A stretch of 64,000 nt of DNA from Bacillus siamensis KCTC 13613 (GCF_000262045.1 NZ_AJVF01000013.1:124001-188000), one strand, 5' to 3'; shown: positions 20,334-28,238, counted from the stretch's first letter. Numbers and translations: made by a program. Notes: generated from the sequence alone by a model not told the origin.

Positions 20334-20415
20334 TCGTCTCACCCTCTGCATGATCAATGTCAGTAACTAGTGTAGCTTGTGCGGCCCGCTTTGTAAATTC
20401 GAAAGCTTGTGAAAT

Positions 20416-20691
20416 TTATTCAAGCTCATCTAACGTCGTTTCTTTTTTCAGTTTGACTTTATTCGTTTTTTCGTCGTAACGATATATTTTTAAATAACCG
20501 TCTTCGACGACGCCGAAATGGTTATGCTCCAGCTGCACCGTGCCTTCTGTCTGCGGTTCGGCATCCGCCGAGCCGCTGTCATCATCCGTCACCACCGTTT
20601 CATGATTGCTGCATGCTCCAAACAGCAAAAAAACAGCGATCCAGACGAGCGTTATCCTGATTCTTCTCAGTTCATTCTCACTTTCGAACAT
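20416..20691 (-). CDS. ymzC: membrane-anchored or lipoprotein-like small protein YmzC
   Basis: A 91-residue protein recognised as YmzC of B. subtilis, function unknown. Residues 13-27 form one hydrophobic segment (ITLVWIAVFLLFGAC) ending in a cysteine. This resembles a lipobox but has Phe at -3, so lipidation is uncertain. The rest is acidic and exposed, with the conserved core LEHNHFGVVEDGYLKIYRYDE. It stands between hfq (upstream, with its own terminator) and ymzA on the same strand. The ribosome site is weak. Confidence 0.8.
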   Translation of the reverse strand: MFESENELRRIRITLVWIAVFLLFGACSNHETVVTDDDSGSADAEPQTEGTVQLEHNHFGVVEDGYLKIYRYDEKTNKVKLKKETTLDELE

Positions 20692-20751
20692 TGTTTTCCA
20701 AGCCCCCTTTTATGTTGCCGATATACAGCCGGCAATATACAGATGCGCATA

Positions 20752-20777
20752 GAAAAAGACCATTGTTCATGGTCTTT
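20752..20777 (-). terminator. hfq terminator
   Basis: Minus-strand AAAGACCAT and ATGGTCTTTTT arms around a short loop, 10 bases after the hfq stop. Confidence 0.88.
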
Positions 20778-20786
20778 GGCAAAAGT

Positions 20787-21008
20787 TTATTCAAGCTCAA
20801 GCTGAACGTTTTTTTGCGGGGCGAACGTGGAGATGGCATGTTTATAAATAAGCTGCTGCTTCCCCTCCGTTTCGAGTAAGACGGTAAAGTTGTCAAAGCC
20901 TTTTACCTGGCCGCGAAGCTGAAAGCCGTTGAGTAAAAATACCGTGACGAACGTATTGTCTTTTCGGATTTGATTCAAAAACTGATCCTGAATATTAATC
21001 GGTTTCAT
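20787..21008 (-). CDS. hfq: RNA chaperone Hfq
   Basis: An Sm-like protein of 73 residues that forms a hexameric ring and binds small RNAs and mRNAs. The Sm1 motif ([23 protein letters not shown]) and the Sm2 motif ([10 protein letters not shown]) are intact, and the N-terminus [18 protein letters not shown] is the usual one. A GGAGGACGAAAC site precedes the ATG. It lies 39 bases downstream of miaA, the order found in most Bacillus. Confidence 0.98.
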   Translation of the reverse strand: MKPINIQDQFLNQIRKDNTFVTVFLLNGFQLRGQVKGFDNFTVLLETEGKQQLIYKHAISTFAPQKNVQLELE

Positions 21009-21047
21009 GTTTCGTCCTCCTTGGTTCTCAATACAATACTGTTTCGA

Positions 21048-21992
21048 TTAAATTTCCAGTTTTCCTGCTATACACTCGAAAATTTCCTTTTTTTTCTGTT
21101 CAAGATCAACAGGCGGCGTCATATCGGTCCATGAAACAGACATTTTATTGCGAAACCAGGTCAGCTGACGTTTCGCATAACGTCTTGAATTTTGTTTTAA
21201 TTGCTCCACGGCCTGAGAAAGCGGCACTTTTCCATCAAGATATTCATACAGCTCTTTATAGCCGATCGCCTGAATCGATTGGCTGTCCCGGATATTCATA
21301 TCATACAGCCGCTTGACTTCCTCAAGAAGGCCGGCTTCCATCATCAGGTCAACACGCTCGTTAATCCGGCCGTACAGCACTTCTCTGTCCATTGTAAGAC
21401 CGATGAGCACCGCATTGTAAAGCAGCTCCCGTTTTTGAGTTTTAAGATGTTCTGACATTGTTTTGCCCGATATGTGCAGAATTTCGAGAGCGCGGATGAC
21501 TCTTCGCGTATTGTTTTGATGAATGGCTGCCGCTGCTTCCGGATCGGCCGCCGCAAGTTTGGCATGAAGAGCCTCAGCCCCTTCTTCGGCAGCCAGTTTC
21601 TCCATGCGCTCCCTGAATAAAGGATCACCGGAGTGTTCCGTAAACGTATAATCATACAGCACAGACTGGATGTACAGACCCGTCCCTCCGACAATCATCG
21701 GGAGCTTTCCTCTGGCGGCAATCTCGCTGATTTTTTCTCTCACCATTTTTTGATAATCAGCCGTTGAAAACGTGTCGGACGGCTCCAAAATATCAATCAG
21801 ATGATGCGGCACGCCTTCTGTCTCTTCTTCGGTGACTTTGGCCGTTCCGATGTCCATCCCTTTATATACCTGCATGGAATCCCCGCTGATGATTTCCGCA
21901 TTCAGCATTTTTGCGAGTCCGATGCTCAGTTTTGTTTTTCCGACTGCCGTCGGGCCGACAAGTATGACGACAGGCTGTTTTGTATTTTTCAA
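21048..21992 (-). CDS. miaA: tRNA dimethylallyltransferase MiaA
   Basis: Transfers a dimethylallyl group to N6 of A37 in tRNAs that read U-starting codons. The 314-residue protein has the P-loop [11 protein letters not shown], the substrate motifs [17 protein letters not shown] and [14 protein letters not shown], and the C-terminal TWFRNK. The start is TTG at 21992 with GAGAGTG upstream; no ATG lies nearby in frame. It is followed by hfq and preceded by ymaF on the same strand. Confidence 0.97.
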   Translation of the reverse strand: MKNTKQPVVILVGPTAVGKTKLSIGLAKMLNAEIISGDSMQVYKGMDIGTAKVTEEETEGVPHHLIDILEPSDTFSTADYQKMVREKISEIAARGKLPMIVGGTGLYIQSVLYDYTFTEHSGDPLFRERMEKLAAEEGAEALHAKLAAADPEAAAAIHQNNTRRVIRALEILHISGKTMSEHLKTQKRELLYNAVLIGLTMDREVLYGRINERVDLMMEAGLLEEVKRLYDMNIRDSQSIQAIGYKELYEYLDGKVPLSQAVEQLKQNSRRYAKRQLTWFRNKMSVSWTDMTPPVDLEQKKKEIFECIAGKLEI

Positions 21993-22090
21993 TATGTATC
22001 ACTCTCTTTTATAAATCTCCCCCTAATTATAGCATTCATTGCTCCATGCACCTATCCATTTTGCCCTTTTTCCTGAGCGCTAAACGTCAA

Positions 22091-22495
22091 TTACCACCCG
22101 ATCGGCTCGTTGCCGACAACCTCTTTCGTTTTTCCCTTGAGAGTATGGCGGTGCGTTTTCCGGCCTTCCTCCCGCGGATCGTAAACGACGCCGCCGTACT
22201 GGATCTGAATCGGCTCATTGTAGGCGGCAAAGGTGGTCTCTGAAAGCTCATGGTAATGCGTTCCGTCAGCTCTCGGAATGGCAGGGCCGGAAATACCGTA
22301 ATATCTGTGGAAATGGCCGTTTTCAAATGAGGTAATGCCCGTATAGAAATGTGTATGCTGATCTGTATTGCTGCCATTCTCAGGCTGTGAGAAGCCTTCG
22401 ATCAAATGATAATGCCCCTGCACAACATCCGTTACAGCCCGGTAAGCGTGTGTGTGCGGAGGTTTTTTTGACCAATCGGACTGATACAGGCCCAC
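22091..22495 (-). CDS. ymaF: YmaF family protein
   Basis: A 134-residue protein of the YmaF family, function unknown. It is rich in His, with repeated HxH elements (HTHAYRAVTDVVQGHYH, DQHTHFYTG, ENGHFHRYYG, DGTHYHEL, KTHRHTL). This looks like a metal- or DNA-independent beta repeat, but no function is established. It has no signal peptide. The start is GTG 22495 with AAAGGAGTG 8 bases upstream. It is upstream of miaA on the same strand with a 98-base gap, and divergent from ymaG. Confidence 0.85.
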   Translation of the reverse strand: MGLYQSDWSKKPPHTHAYRAVTDVVQGHYHLIEGFSQPENGSNTDQHTHFYTGITSFENGHFHRYYGISGPAIPRADGTHYHELSETTFAAYNEPIQIQYGGVVYDPREEGRKTHRHTLKGKTKEVVGNEPIGW

Positions 22496-22596
22496 AAAAG
22501 CTCACTCCTTTATTTTTTTGATAAACGCCCAATCAAAAATTGGTGGGCTGAATACTCTGTTATCATCTAAAATTTATTCTTGGAGGTACCTTAATT

Positions 22597-22902
22597 ATGA
22601 ATGAAGAATACGCATACGCAGCAGATAGTGATATGAGACAGTTTGGACGGCCTGGATTTGGTTTTGGCCGGCCGGGCTTCGGGTTCGGACGTCCCGGATT
22701 CGGCTTCGGATTCGGACGGCCGGGTTTTGGTTTTGGCCGCCCTTGGTTTGGCCGCCCTTGGTTTGGCGGGTTCGGACGTCCGTTTGGTTTTTACGGCGGA
22801 CCGTTTGTCGGAGGGCTTGTCGGGGGACTTGTCGGAAGCGCATTGTTCAATCCGTATTTGTACGGAGGTTACGGCTACCCTTACTATCCGTATTACTACT
22901 AA
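22597..22902 (+). CDS. ymaG: Gly/Phe/Arg-Pro repeat protein YmaG (spore coat-associated)
   Basis: A 101-residue low-complexity protein. Residues 15-63 are an imperfect tandem of the unit FGRPGFG / FGRPWFG. This is followed by a Gly/Val segment (FVGGLVGGLVGSALF) and a Tyr-rich tail (YLYGGYGYPYYPYYY). B. subtilis YmaG is known as an inner spore coat protein, and the composition suits a cross-linked structural layer. A strong TTGGAGGTACC site precedes the ATG. It is divergent from ymaF and ends in its own terminator. The repeats make length variation between strains likely. Confidence 0.88.
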   Translation: MNEEYAYAADSDMRQFGRPGFGFGRPGFGFGRPGFGFGFGRPGFGFGRPWFGRPWFGGFGRPFGFYGGPFVGGLVGGLVGSALFNPYLYGGYGYPYYPYYY

Positions 22903-22909
22903 GACAATC

Positions 22910-22938
22910 AAAAAGGGCTCCTTTCAGGGGCCTTTTTA
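22910..22938 (+). terminator. ymaG terminator
   Basis: AAAAAGG-GCTCC and AGGGG-CCTTTTT arms around a short loop, 8 bases after the ymaG stop. Confidence 0.85.
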
Positions 22939-23040
22939 TATAGGCCGAATGTCTTGACTTGCCGGGTAAAGTTCGGATATTATTTTATTTTAATGCCTTA
23001 AACAAAAGGCATGAAGATGATGATGAGAGGGGGATTGGAT

Positions 23041-23355
23041 ATGATTCTGGGTTATATCTTCCTCACAATTGCTATTTTATCAGAGTCAATGGGTGCGGCC
23101 ATGCTGAAGGTCTCCCGCGGATTTACGCGGTTTGTGCCGAGCGCGCTTGTAGTGGCTGGCTATTCATTGGCCTTTTATATGCTTTCACTGACACTGAATC
23201 TTATTCCGCTCAGCTTATCCTATGCCACATGGAGCGGGGCCGGAACGGTGCTTGCGTCCATTATCGGAGCGAAGTGGTTTCAGGAAAAACTGGACAAGCA
23301 GGCCGTCATCGGACTCTTTTTCTTATTGGCCGGTGTCATTTTGATGAATTGGTAG
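23041..23355 (+). CDS. ebrA: SMR multidrug efflux subunit EbrA
   Basis: A four-helix small multidrug resistance protein of 104 residues; in B. subtilis EbrA and EbrB together export cationic dyes such as ethidium. The membrane-embedded Glu is in helix 1 (ILSESMGAAMLK, about residue 13), and the SMR signature LSYATWSGAGTVL is present. I start it at ATG 23041, 6 bases after AGAGGGGGA; an upstream in-frame ATG (23011) lies before that site. It is followed 17 bases later by ebrB, and the pair acts as a heterodimer. Confidence 0.93.
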   Translation: MILGYIFLTIAILSESMGAAMLKVSRGFTRFVPSALVVAGYSLAFYMLSLTLNLIPLSLSYATWSGAGTVLASIIGAKWFQEKLDKQAVIGLFFLLAGVILMNW

Positions 23356-23372
23356 AAAGGAGAGGCATGCTG

Positions 23373-23726
23373 ATGAAAGGATTACTTTGCTTGGCATTAG
23401 CCATTGTATCAGAAGTGTTCGGGAGCACGATGCTGAAGCTGTCGGACGGTTTTACGCACCTGTGGCCCGCTCTCGGCGTCATTGCCGGAATCGGAGCCTC
23501 TTTTATGTTTTTGAGCTTTTCATTGAAAAGTCTTGATTTATCCACCGCATACGCGACATGGTCAGGTGTCGGCACGGCTTTAACTGCAATCGTCGGCTTT
23601 ATTGTTTTTAAGGAAGCCATGACGATCAAAATGATGATCGGTCTTGTGTTGGTCATCACGGGCGTCATCCTGCTCAACCGTTCCAAATCTCAAAAAACGA
23701 AAAAAAATCAAACGGCCCGGAGCTGA
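23373..23726 (+). CDS. ebrB: SMR multidrug efflux subunit EbrB
   Basis: Partner of EbrA, 117 residues, four membrane helices, with the essential Glu in IVSEVFGSTMLK and the signature STAYATWSGVGTAL. The C-terminus has a basic tail (NRSKSQKTKKNQTARS). The start ATG 23373 lies 9 bases after GAAAGGAG and gives the exact B. subtilis length; the ATG at 23367 is too close to the site. Heterodimeric SMR pairs insert with opposite topology; the more basic tail here agrees with that. Confidence 0.93.
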   Translation: MKGLLCLALAIVSEVFGSTMLKLSDGFTHLWPALGVIAGIGASFMFLSFSLKSLDLSTAYATWSGVGTALTAIVGFIVFKEAMTIKMMIGLVLVITGVILLNRSKSQKTKKNQTARS

Positions 23727-23733
23727 CCGTTTG
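23698..23733 (-). terminator. terminator of ymaD
   Basis: TCAAACGG (23707-23714) and CCGTTTGA (23726-23733) form a stem. On the minus strand it is followed by a long T-run, so it serves ymaD; it overlaps the last codons of the convergent ebrB. Confidence 0.75.
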
Positions 23734-23739
23734 AATTCG

Positions 23740-24192
23740 TCATGCGCGGGCGGCTTTTACTTCAACCTCAAGCTCCATCTCCACGTTTCCCTGAACCGCT
23801 CGTGAAATCATACAAGACGATTCCGCTTTTTGCGCTAACTTCCTGGCCAGTGCAAAATCCGTTTCGTTTGCATCCGGCTTTAATAATATAAACGGGCGGT
23901 GAATGATTTTTTGATACGTGAACACACCGTTTGTTACATCTACAATTCCTTCAGATTCCATATGTAAATCTTCTTTATCCAGACCGCTTCTTTCCATCAT
24001 TGCCGCAAGCGTTATAATATAACAGGTCGCGGCCGCTCCAAGCAGCATCTCATCAGGATTTGTGCCTTCTCCCGGACCGTCCATTTCCTTAGGAATGGAC
24101 ACAGCCGTTTCCAGCCGGCCGCTTTTAATGTCGCCGACGTCATTCCGATTTCCGGGCCAATTTGCTTTTAAATAAAAATGATGTTTTGCCAA
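23740..24192 (-). CDS. ymaD: OsmC/Ohr family peroxiredoxin-like protein YmaD
   Basis: A 150-residue OsmC-fold protein, expected to reduce organic hydroperoxides. Both conserved cysteines are present (AAATCYIITLAAMMERSG and AESSCMISRAVQGN), as well as the Arg/Glu environment of the family. The start is set at TTG 24192 (LAKHHFYLKANWPG) because GGAGG lies 8 bases upstream and the length equals B. subtilis YmaD. The longer frame from 24225 would put that ribosome site inside the gene. It lies 60 bases downstream of ymaC on the same strand. Confidence 0.9.
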   Translation of the reverse strand: MAKHHFYLKANWPGNRNDVGDIKSGRLETAVSIPKEMDGPGEGTNPDEMLLGAAATCYIITLAAMMERSGLDKEDLHMESEGIVDVTNGVFTYQKIIHRPFILLKPDANETDFALARKLAQKAESSCMISRAVQGNVEMELEVEVKAARA

Positions 24193-24252
24193 GGGACCAT
24201 CCTCCTTTTTTTCAAGTTTACTCATCTTTCACTGGTTTGTCTTATGATAAGC

Positions 24253-24960
24253 TCATGAATACTCTTGATTGATCACTCTTTTTATCGTACGGACAAACCG
24301 GTAAAATTCGTCTGTTTTTGTGAATTCTCTTTCACGGTAGTCGAAATTATCAAAAAACGCTTCCCGCTGTTCTCTGCTGATTTCAAGCTGTATGCTCAGA
24401 CCTGTTTGCGCCTGATTATTGATATTTTCTGTGTCAACCCCGGCCAGACCCGTTTTTGAGGTTGCCAATTCTGCAGGAAATCCATTTCGTTTGAAAGCTC
24501 TCACCAGTTTTTCCGCCCGCTTCCGGTCGCTTCCTCCGACAAGGGTATTTTTCTCGTCGCCTTTATAACCGTGAACTGCGATCACATAATGGTGCTGCTT
24601 AATGCTTTCGACTGCTAAAGGCTCATCGAACTTGGTGCTCGTAATATGAAGAGTCTGGTTATCATGCGCTTTTAACCCCTCAAACAGGTAGGTTGAATAA
24701 TCATCTCTGAAAGAGCGGACGATCTCGCTCACCCCGCCCTCAATTCTCCCTCCGTGCGGCGACATGATCAATACAGGGCTCCCCTCTCGCTTATTGTACG
24801 ATATATAATAATCATCGGGGTCTTCATGTTCAGCCAGATCTTTAAAATCTGTGTATGTATCTGAAGAATTCGAGGGATCAGGGTCTGACGCATAGTGAGC
24901 ACATCTTATTAGTAAGACCATTGCTACGATAATGATGACATTAAGTATAATTCTTTTCAT
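24253..24960 (-). CDS. ymaC: poly-gamma-glutamate hydrolase-family protein YmaC
   Basis: A 235-residue protein with one N-terminal hydrophobic segment (residues 4-19) ending in IRCAHYAS. The Cys is preceded by Arg, so a lipid anchor is doubtful; a membrane anchor or secretion is likely. The rest fits the phage-type poly-gamma-glutamate hydrolase family: VLIMSPHGGRIEGGVSE (zinc ligands His and Glu), then HYVIAVHGYKGDEKNTLVGG and TGLAGVDTENINNQAQTGLSIQLEIS. In B. subtilis YmaC has been labelled phage-related. The likely role is cleavage of gamma-glutamyl polymer outside the cell, but this is inferred. A GAAGGAGAGCTG site precedes the ATG. Confidence 0.85.
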   Translation of the reverse strand: MKRIILNVIIIVAMVLLIRCAHYASDPDPSNSSDTYTDFKDLAEHEDPDDYYISYNKREGSPVLIMSPHGGRIEGGVSEIVRSFRDDYSTYLFEGLKAHDNQTLHITSTKFDEPLAVESIKQHHYVIAVHGYKGDEKNTLVGGSDRKRAEKLVRAFKRNGFPAELATSKTGLAGVDTENINNQAQTGLSIQLEISREQREAFFDNFDYREREFTKTDEFYRFVRTIKRVINQEYS

Positions 24961-24992
24961 CAGCTCTCCTTCTTTGCTCCTTTCTGAAAAAT

Positions 24993-25021
24993 GAGATATT
25001 CATTATTTGGATTTTTGTCAA
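24993..25021 (-). promoter_or_regulatory. possible SigA promoter of ymaC
   Basis: Minus-strand TTGACA (25016-25021), 17-bp spacer, TATCTC (24993-24998). The -35 is perfect, the -10 is weak. Confidence 0.35.
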
Positions 25022-25214
25022 TAGGTCTTATCTTAACATTCTATTAACATTATCATCAGTGAAAAACTTCCCGGTTTCGAAAAATCAATTGATGGTCACG
25101 GTTCAAGCGCTCAAATGCCGGGCATCAGTGAAAAAAGGTTGAGAGAGGCAAAAAAAAAGGGAGGAATGCCCGAATTTTCAGGGGCGGGAGATTCACAGCC
25201 GGAAACATCCGGCA

Positions 25215-25448
25215 TCAAGAATACGCTTTTAAAAATGAATATCCGTCTCCCGAAGCAAATGCGCAGGACAGAATGGAGCCCGTCAAAAAAGTTCTCATCT
25301 GCCTTTTTGTACAGCAAAATGCCGTTACAGCCCGCTCATCCCCTTTTTTAATAATAATGGTCCGTTTTGAAATGGAGCCGTCTTTTTTCATATATATAAT
25401 ATCAATCGGAAGCTGCTTTTCCAAGGAATGTCTCAATATTATGTTCAT
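25215..25448 (-). CDS. WYL-like mini-protein under a LexA-boxed promoter
   Basis: A 77-residue protein starting MNIILRHSLEKQLPIDIIYM. The stretch PIDIIYMKKDGSISKRTIIIKK...VTAFCCTKRQMRTFLTGSILS resembles a single WYL-type beta barrel (ligand-sensing module) without any DNA-binding part. The C-terminal tail (CAFASGDGYSFLKAYS) looks unlike the family and may reflect a late frameshift. The ATG at 25448 has a perfect GGAGGT site 6 bases upstream; the longer frame to 25649 runs through the promoter and is not used. A LexA box lies in the promoter spacer, so it is probably DNA-damage induced. It is divergent from aprX. Function unknown. Confidence 0.7.
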   Translation of the reverse strand: MNIILRHSLEKQLPIDIIYMKKDGSISKRTIIIKKGDERAVTAFCCTKRQMRTFLTGSILSCAFASGDGYSFLKAYS

Positions 25449-25473
25449 GTATATACCTCCTTCTGTCGGTTTC

Positions 25474-25502
25474 ATTATAAGAGAACAAACGTTCTTTTTC
25501 AA
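25474..25502 (-). promoter_or_regulatory. SigA promoter of the WYL-like gene
   Basis: Minus-strand TTGAAA (25497-25502), 17-bp spacer, TATAAT (25474-25479). The start of transcription would fall about 20 bases before the start codon. Confidence 0.85.
25483..25494. promoter_or_regulatory. LexA (DinR) SOS box
   Basis: GAAC-AAAC-GTTC matches the Bacillus SOS core GAAC-N4-GTTC exactly, though the flanking bases are A and T instead of C and G. It sits in the spacer of the promoter above, and about 120 bases upstream of aprX on the other strand. Confidence 0.8.
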
Positions 25503-25612
25503 ATGAAAAAACCGCAAGTAACCAGCTCTCTGAAAGGACAAACAAACTGACCGAATATACTGCCTGTTCATATGGTATAGAGAGAATCGCCAGAATGGGA
25601 GGAAAAGTATAT

Positions 25613-26941
25613 ATGTTTGGTTACTCAATGGTACAAATGGTTCGGTCAAATGCTCATAAGCTGGACGGGCCGCTCAGAGAAAATGTATTACAGTTATATA
25701 AACCTTTCAAATGGACGCCTTGCTTTCTCCATCGTTTTTTCGAAAAAAAGGTGAAAAACAGAAAGAAAATGTCAGTCATCATTGAATTCGAGGAAGGCTG
25801 CCATGAATCCGGGTTTCACAGCACAGGCCAGGTCCTGTCAAATGAGAAACGCTGCACGATCAAAAAGCAGTTTCACACAATTAATTGCTGCAGCGCTGAA
25901 GTCACCCCGGCCGCCCTTCACATGCTTCTTTCTCAATGCCGGGATATCCGTAAAGTCTATTTAAACCGGGAAGTAAAAGCACTTCTCGATACGGCAGCCG
26001 AATCATCACATGCAAAAGAAGTGACCCGAAACGGCACCGTATTAACAGGAAAAGGCGTAACCGTTGCCGTCATTGATACCGGAATCTATCAGCACCCCGA
26101 TTTAAAAGGAAGAATTACCGGATTTGCAGACTTTGTGAATCAAAGGACGGAACCGTATGATGACAACGGCCACGGCACCCATTGCGCCGGTGATATCGCG
26201 AGCAGCGGCGCATCGTCTTCCGGAAAATATCAGGGACCCGCGCCGGAAGCCAATCTGATCGGTGTCAAAGTTTTAAACAAAACCGGATCGGGAACCTTGG
26301 CTGATATCATTGAAGGTGTGGAATGGTGCATACAATATAATAAAAAACACACTGACAATCCGATCCGGATCATCAGCATGTCACTGGGCGGAGAAGCGCT
26401 CAGATATGACAAAGAAACGGACGATCCGCTCGTCAAGGCCGTTGAAGAAGCATGGAACGCAGGAATCGTCGTCTGCGTCGCTGCGGGCAATTCCGGTCCG
26501 GAAGCTCAAACGATTTCAAGCCCCGGCGTCAGTGAGAAGGTCATCACGGTAGGCGCCTATGATGACAATGATACGGCCGCGAATGAAGACGATACGGCTG
26601 CTTCTTTCTCAAGCCGCGGCCCGACGGTGTACGGAAAAGAAAAGCCTGATATTCTCGCGCCCGGAGTCGATATCGTGTCCCTTCGTTCACCTCGTTCATA
26701 CCTTGACAAATTACAAAAATCAAATCGTGTAGGGTCATTGTATTTCAGTCTGTCGGGCACGTCGATGGCCACTCCGATCTGTGCGGGCATTGCCGCTTTA
26801 ATCCTTCAGCAGAACCCGCAGCTTACGCCTGACGAAGTAAAAACACTGATCAAGGAAAGTCCGGATAAATGGACAAATGAAGATCCGAACATTTACGGAG
26901 CGGGTGCAGTGAACGCCGAAAACGCCGTGCCGAAAGAATAA
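25613..26941 (+). CDS. aprX: intracellular subtilisin-like serine protease AprX
   Basis: A 442-residue S8 peptidase without signal peptide, expressed in stationary phase in B. subtilis. The catalytic triad is Asp155 (AVIDTGIY), His187 (NGHGTHCAG) and Ser384 (GTSMATP), with Asn293 as oxyanion residue (AAGNSG). The N-terminal 140 residues form a prodomain-like part (MFGYSMVQMVRSNAHKL). ATG 25613 gives the length and start of B. subtilis AprX. A GTATAT tract and GGGAGGAAAA upstream serve as ribosome site; the ATG at 25595 overlaps that site. It has its own terminator and may be influenced by the nearby LexA box. Confidence 0.95.
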   Translation: MFGYSMVQMVRSNAHKLDGPLRENVLQLYKPFKWTPCFLHRFFEKKVKNRKKMSVIIEFEEGCHESGFHSTGQVLSNEKRCTIKKQFHTINCCSAEVTPAALHMLLSQCRDIRKVYLNREVKALLDTAAESSHAKEVTRNGTVLTGKGVTVAVIDTGIYQHPDLKGRITGFADFVNQRTEPYDDNGHGTHCAGDIASSGASSSGKYQGPAPEANLIGVKVLNKTGSGTLADIIEGVEWCIQYNKKHTDNPIRIISMSLGGEALRYDKETDDPLVKAVEEAWNAGIVVCVAAGNSGPEAQTISSPGVSEKVITVGAYDDNDTAANEDDTAASFSSRGPTVYGKEKPDILAPGVDIVSLRSPRSYLDKLQKSNRVGSLYFSLSGTSMATPICAGIAALILQQNPQLTPDEVKTLIKESPDKWTNEDPNIYGAGAVNAENAVPKE

Positions 26942-26957
26942 TCTTTATATGATGAGT

Positions 26958-26996
26958 AAACGGGGTCGTCTGCACCGGAAGATGACCCCGTTTTTA
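26958..26996 (+). terminator. aprX terminator
   Basis: AAACGGGGTC and GACCCCGTTTTT arms with an inner mismatch, 16 bases after the aprX stop. Confidence 0.9.
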
Positions 26997-27067
26997 GTAA
27001 ACAATTATAATGAAGAAACTAGTAACTCTTCAAAACCGGCTGTCAGAAAAAAAGATTAAGCGGAGCA

Positions 27068-27092
27068 GTGTATTTCTAAAAAAATAGGGAAT
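27068..27092 (+). promoter_or_regulatory. possible SigB promoter of ymzB
   Basis: GTGTAT (27068-27073), 13-bp spacer, GGGAAT (27087-27092), compared with GTTTAA-N12-15-GGGWAW. The -10 fits well and the -35 at four of six positions. Suggestive only. Confidence 0.35.
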
Positions 27093-27123
27093 AAGTATGG
27101 TGTAGATAAAAGGAGGAATATCA

Positions 27124-27486
27124 ATGGCACTTACAAACACCGAACTGTCAGAATGGCTGCAAAAGCAGATCGGACAAACTCTTGATATCAGAAAAGGAGA
27201 GCTGACAGACAGCCGGAACGAGATTTCTGATATGGACCAGATCATGCTTCACCTTGATGATGTTCTCGTCCGCCGGACAAATCATCCCGATGACTATGTA
27301 GCTGACGAAGAACTCGTCCTAAAAGGACACGGCACAACCTATACGGAGGAAGGAAATGTCCCGCTCCCTCAAGATGCGTATGAAATCCCTTTGCTCGGCG
27401 AGATTACCATCCAAAAAGAGCAAGACGGATTAAAGGTACATACAGATCGGGCCGTTTATACAATCGGGACCCGAAAAGAGCAATAA
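27124..27486 (+). CDS. ymzB: conserved protein YmzB
   Basis: A 120-residue acidic cytoplasmic protein, recognised as YmzB by its place next to aprX and by length; function unknown. It is largely beta in character, with conserved-looking stretches MALTNTELSEWLQKQIGQTL, DDVLVRRTNHPDDYVADEEL and GHGTTYTEEGNVPLPQD. No signal peptide or membrane segment. A strong AAAGGAGGAATATCA site precedes the ATG. A possible SigB promoter lies 30 bases upstream of the start, and a strong terminator follows. It is convergent with the DUF1275 gene. Confidence 0.8.
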   Translation: MALTNTELSEWLQKQIGQTLDIRKGELTDSRNEISDMDQIMLHLDDVLVRRTNHPDDYVADEELVLKGHGTTYTEEGNVPLPQDAYEIPLLGEITIQKEQDGLKVHTDRAVYTIGTRKEQ

Positions 27487-27492
27487 AACGAA

Positions 27493-27522
27493 AAAAAACG
27501 CCGTGAATCAGCGGCGTTTTTT
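27493..27522. terminator. bidirectional terminator of ymzB and the DUF1275 gene
   Basis: AAAAACGCCG and CGGCGTTTTTTT arms with a short loop between two convergent genes. Confidence 0.9.
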
Positions 27523-28238
27523 TATTGTTTTTTTTCTTCCGAGTAACCGTGGAACATTGTAAATGCACAAAGCATAATACCTAAAATAATAATAATCGGG
27601 AGCCAGATCACGGCGAATTTATAATTCGGTTCGGCAAATGCGCCGATAACCGCCCCAAAGCAATACAGCACCAAGGCAAGCGCGCGCAATACCGCATCTC
27701 TCGTAAACTGCTTCCGCTTGTCCGCTTTGTAAAACCTTGCGGTGAGATCTTCAAAAAAATTAGCAAGCGTTCCCGTTAATACAGTCGTGGAAATCCCGGC
27801 TACACCAAGTTTTCGCGCGGCTGTTGTCTGCATTCCCATTGCGAAGCTGAGCAGCATAATCAGCACATAAACAGAAATGGATTCTGCAAAAAAGCAGGAG
27901 AACAGAGCAAACAAAAGCAAAACAGCCCCTTCAATGATCAATGCGGCAGTGACCGCAGGGGGCCAGAATGATTTCTGTTTATTGCCGACAAGCCAAGCCG
28001 CGGCAATAACGCCTGCAATAAATCCGATTAACGAGGTTAAAGATTTGAGTACGGCAAGATGCCATGAGTTGCCGATCGCCATGCCGAACAAAACGATGTT
28101 CCCCGTCATGTTGGCGGTAAAGACGTGTCCTAAACTTAAATAACCGATCACATCCACAATTCCCGCAGTTAAACAAAGAAGCAAAAGTGCAATATTTCGG
28201 TATGTAGTCACCGTCAATGTGATCCAATCCTTTCTCAT
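27522..28238 (-). CDS. DUF1275 (YoaK-like) membrane protein
   Basis: A six-helix inner-membrane protein of about 238 residues of the DUF1275/YoaK family. Family landmarks are CLTAGIVDVIGYLSLGHVFTANMTGNIVLFG near the N-terminus, then AMGMQTTAARKLGVAGISTTVLTGTLANF. The role is unknown; a transport function is often supposed. The start is unclear: ATG 28238 (MRKDWITLTV) has only GGA nearby, a TTG eight codons on has AAAGGA, and the ATG at 28277 has no ribosome site. I do not know this gene from this place in B. subtilis, so with nucB it may be part of a strain-specific insertion. Confidence 0.8.
   Translation of the reverse strand: MRKDWITLTVTTYRNIALLLLCLTAGIVDVIGYLSLGHVFTANMTGNIVLFGMAIGNSWHLAVLKSLTSLIGFIAGVIAAAWLVGNKQKSFWPPAVTAALIIEGAVLLLFALFSCFFAESISVYVLIMLLSFAMGMQTTAARKLGVAGISTTVLTGTLANFFEDLTARFYKADKRKQFTRDAVLRALALVLYCFGAVIGAFAEPNYKFAVIWLPIIIILGIMLCAFTMFHGYSEEKKQ

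Noticed and set aside
22959-23726. 255-codon ORF covering ebrA and ebrB
   Set aside because: Its first half is ebrA read in the wrong frame; only the last 117 codons are real (ebrB).
25111-25351. 68- and 78-codon ORFs on both strands near 25.2 kb
   Set aside because: Overlap the WYL-like gene or its downstream region, without ribosome sites.
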